From contig CACZAD010000020.1 in NCBI GenBank assembly GCA_902779055.1, forward strand, positions 1-64,000: 64,000 nt of DNA. The letters are read 5' to 3'. How positions within the stretch are numbered: the first letter of the stretch is position 1; each line of letters opens with the position of its first letter. The notes below the pieces were generated by a model, which was given only the letters and a program-made list of their open reading frames with translations, made no database searches and was not told the DNA's origin. The stretch comes from Fibrobacter succinogenes. Its GTDB lineage: Bacteria; Fibrobacterota; Fibrobacteria; Fibrobacterales; Fibrobacteraceae. Shown piece by piece: positions 61,763 to 64,000 of this stretch. The translations under genes were made by a program, and so were the position numbers.

Positions 61763-64000
61763 GCGTACCGACATCAAGAAGATTATGCTCATTGGTTCTG
61801 GCCCGATTGTGATTGGCCAGGGCTGCGAATTCGACTACTCCGGCGTGCAGGCTTGCAAGGTGCTCCGTCGTGAAGGTTACGAAGTGGTGCTCGTGAACTC
61901 CAACCCGGCAACCATCATGACCGACCCGGAAATGGCCGACCGCACCTACATCGAACCGCTGAGCGTCGATATTTTGCACGAAATCATCCGTCGCGAACGC
62001 CCCGATGCATTGCTCCCGACTCTCGGTGGCCAGACCGCCTTGAACCTCGCCATGGAACTCAACGAACGCGGCATTCTCGACCGCTACCAGGTGGAACTCA
62101 TCGGCGCAAAGGCCGAGTCCATCCAGCGCGCCGAAGACCGTCACTTGTTCAAGGAAGCCATGCTCAAGATCGGGCTTGACCTCCCCCGCTCCGGTTCCGC
62201 ACACTCCATGAGCGAAGCAACCGCTATCGCCCACACCATCGGAAGCTGGCCCTTGATCATCCGTCCGGGCTTTACGCTTGGTGGTACTGGTGGCGGTATC
62301 GCCCACAACGAAGAAGAATTCGAAACCATCGTGAACCGCGGTCTTGACGCCTCGCTCAACAACGAAGTGCTTATCGAAGAATCGCTCCTCGGCTGGAAAG
62401 AATTCGAAATGGAAGTCATGCGCGATAAGAAGGGCAATGCCGTTATCGTCTGCTCCATTGAAAACCTCGACCCGATGGGTGTTCACACCGGTGACTCCAT
62501 CACGGTTGCTCCGATCCAGAGCCTTGATGACCGCGCTTACCAGGCTATGCGTGACGACTCTTTGAAGGTCATGGAAGCTATCGGCGTGGAAACCGGTGGT
62601 TCTAACGTGCAGTGGGCTATCGAACCGAAGACCGGCCGCCGCATCATCATCGAAATGAACCCGCGTGTGTCCCGTTCTTCTGCTCTTGCCTCCAAGGCAA
62701 CGGGCTTCCCCATCGCAAAGATTGCAGCACTTCTCGCCGTGGGTTATACGCTCGACGAACTCCGCAACGATATTACGCAATCGACTCCGAGCTGCTTTGA
62801 ACCGGCTCTCGACTACGTTGTCGTGAAGGTTCCGCGCTTCACGTTCGAAAAGTTCCCGAAGGCAGATTCAAGCAGGCTATGCAGAAGGCTCTCCGCTCTC
62901 TCGAAACGGGATTCGGCGGATTCGGTGCCTGCGCCAAGTGCGAAAAGTTCAAGGAATACGACGACGAAACGCTCGCCAAGGAAGTTGCACGCCCGAGTGC
63001 AGAACGCATCTTCGTGGTCTACGAAGCCATCCGCCGCGGTTGGGACATCGAAAAGCTTTACGATGTGACCAGAATCGACCGCTACTTCCTCCGTCACCTC
63101 GAAGAACTCGCCTGCTTCGAAGACGAAATCACGGCTGCAGGTTCTCTCGAAAACCTCGCCAAGGATAAGGCTCTCTTCCGCCAGGCTAAGGAATTCGGCT
63201 TCAGCGATATCCAGATCGGTTACCTCTTCCACAAGACTCCGGAAGAAGTCATGGCAGTGCGTAAGCAGATCGGCCTCGTTCCGAGCTACTACTCCGTCGA
63301 TACTTGCGCCGGCGAATTCGAAGCCATCACTCCTTACTACTATAGCTGCTACGCCGACAATACTGAACCGGTCCGCGAAATTCCGGGTCACCAGAGCAAG
63401 AAGCGCATCATGGTGCTCGGCGGCGGTCCGAACAGAATCGGCCAGGGCATAGAATTTGACTACTGCTGCTGCCACGCTGCATTTACGCTCCGCAAGCACG
63501 GCTTCGAAGTCATCATGGTGAACTCCAACCCCGAAACGGTTTCTACCGACTACGATACTTCGGACAAGCTCTACTTTGAACCGCTGACGCTCGAAGACGT
63601 GATGGGCATTTACGAACGCGAAAAGTGCGCGGGCGTGATTGTTCAGTTCGGTGGTCAAACTCCGCTGAACCTCGCCATGCGTCTCAAGAAGGCTGGTGCA
63701 AATGTCATCGGTACAAGCCCCGAAGACATCGACCTCGCCGAAGACCGCGACTTCTTCAAGCAGCTCGTCACCAAGATTGGCATCAAGCAGGCTGAAAGCG
63801 GCATTGCACACAATGTCGAAGAAGCCCTCGCCATTGTCGATAAGATCGGTTACCCGGTTCTCGTGCGCCCGAGCTTCGTTCTCGGTGGCCGCGGCATGGT
63901 GATTGTCTACAAGGAAAAGTACCTCCGCAAGTTCGTGGAAGAAGCAGCCGCCATTGGCGAAGGCAAGCCGATCCTCATCGACCGCTTCCTCGAAGACGCC
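61755..64000 (+). pseudogene. carB: Carbamoyl-phosphate synthase large subunit CarB, frameshifted by an internal deletion and cut by the window edge
   Basis: Starts at the ATG at 61755 inside the carA end ([20 protein letters not shown]). The first ATP-grasp half is normal to KFPKAD near 62866. There the frame changes: the next homologous codon is TTC at 62867 in another frame ([20 protein letters not shown]), and that frame stays open without stops to 64000, including VLGGGPNRIGQGIEFDY and VNSNPETVSTDYDTSD. The normal family sequence between the two points (about 19 residues with MKSVGEVMAIGRT) is missing, which implies a deletion of about 58 bp. As given, translation ends at 63068 after 437 residues. 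A recent mutation or an assembly error are both possible; the gene is otherwise undamaged. Confidence 0.88.

Overview
The window reads as a chromosomal segment of a Fibrobacter-type bacterium (phylum Fibrobacterota). The evidence is gene content: a type III glutamine synthetase, LL-diaminopimelate aminotransferase, secreted GH30 and GH43-CBM6 plant-polysaccharide hydrolases with C-terminal tails of the kind seen in this genus, an OmpA protein with thrombospondin type 3 repeats, and BioW-type biotin synthesis. I see no prophage, insertion sequence, CRISPR array, rRNA or tRNA.

Layout. 1-6 kb: prolyl-tRNA synthetase (N-terminal part, with an unusual internal duplication), a DUF2914 membrane protein, a FKBP_N-thioredoxin lipoprotein, mnmG and a small Lys-rich protein. 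6-12 kb: TPP riboswitch and thiS-thiF-thiG-thiH, a pilin-like gene, thiE, coaX. 12-20 kb: surface-polysaccharide and envelope genes (Wzi-like protein, PglF/WbpM-type dehydratase, OmpA, Wzc-like tyrosine kinase). 20-24 kb: GH30, flavodoxin-like protein, DUF2156 and YkgJ genes. 24-34 kb: dnaJ, dnaK, an HNH nuclease, a GGDEF protein, GH43-CBM6, a truncated HigA-like antitoxin and grpE. 34-37 kb: a lipoprotein, then glnK-amtB. 37-43 kb (minus strand): dapF-dapL-sigma54 activator-nadE. 43-50 kb: gltB-gltD and a divergent FNT-family channel. 50-54 kb: a lipoprotein, sodB, glnN. 54-64 kb: pyrG, bioA-bioW-bioF-bioD, and carA-carB, with carB frameshifted and cut by the window edge.

Main observation. 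From 35 to 55 kb nearly every operon that makes or spends ammonia or glutamine (glnK-amtB, dapF-dapL-activator-nadE, gltBD, glnN, pyrG) starts with a sigma54 -24/-12 promoter (TGGCAC-N5-TTGCW). The divergent FNT gene has a weaker one. Upstream of these lie copies of a 15-bp palindrome, TTACA-N5-TGTAA: nine perfect and several one-mismatch copies. A further perfect copy lies upstream of carA, which has a sigma70-type promoter. A NifA/NtrC-type activator (GAF, AAA+, Fis HTH) is encoded inside the regulon, so it is the natural candidate for binding the palindrome. Separately, dnaK and grpE each have a perfect sigma54 promoter and, 20-21 bp upstream of it, a second palindrome, GTTT(C/T)-N5-GAAAC. 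That suggests chaperone genes under a different sigma54 activator, with no CIRCE element in view.

Other points of interest are a 31-residue tandem duplication of the motif 1 region in ProS, a roughly 58-bp deletion that frameshifts carB, a palindromic mobile-like repeat that has rewritten the C-terminus of the GH43 enzyme, a PII protein with Thr in place of the uridylylated Tyr51, and a structured leader with an apparent attenuator before carA.
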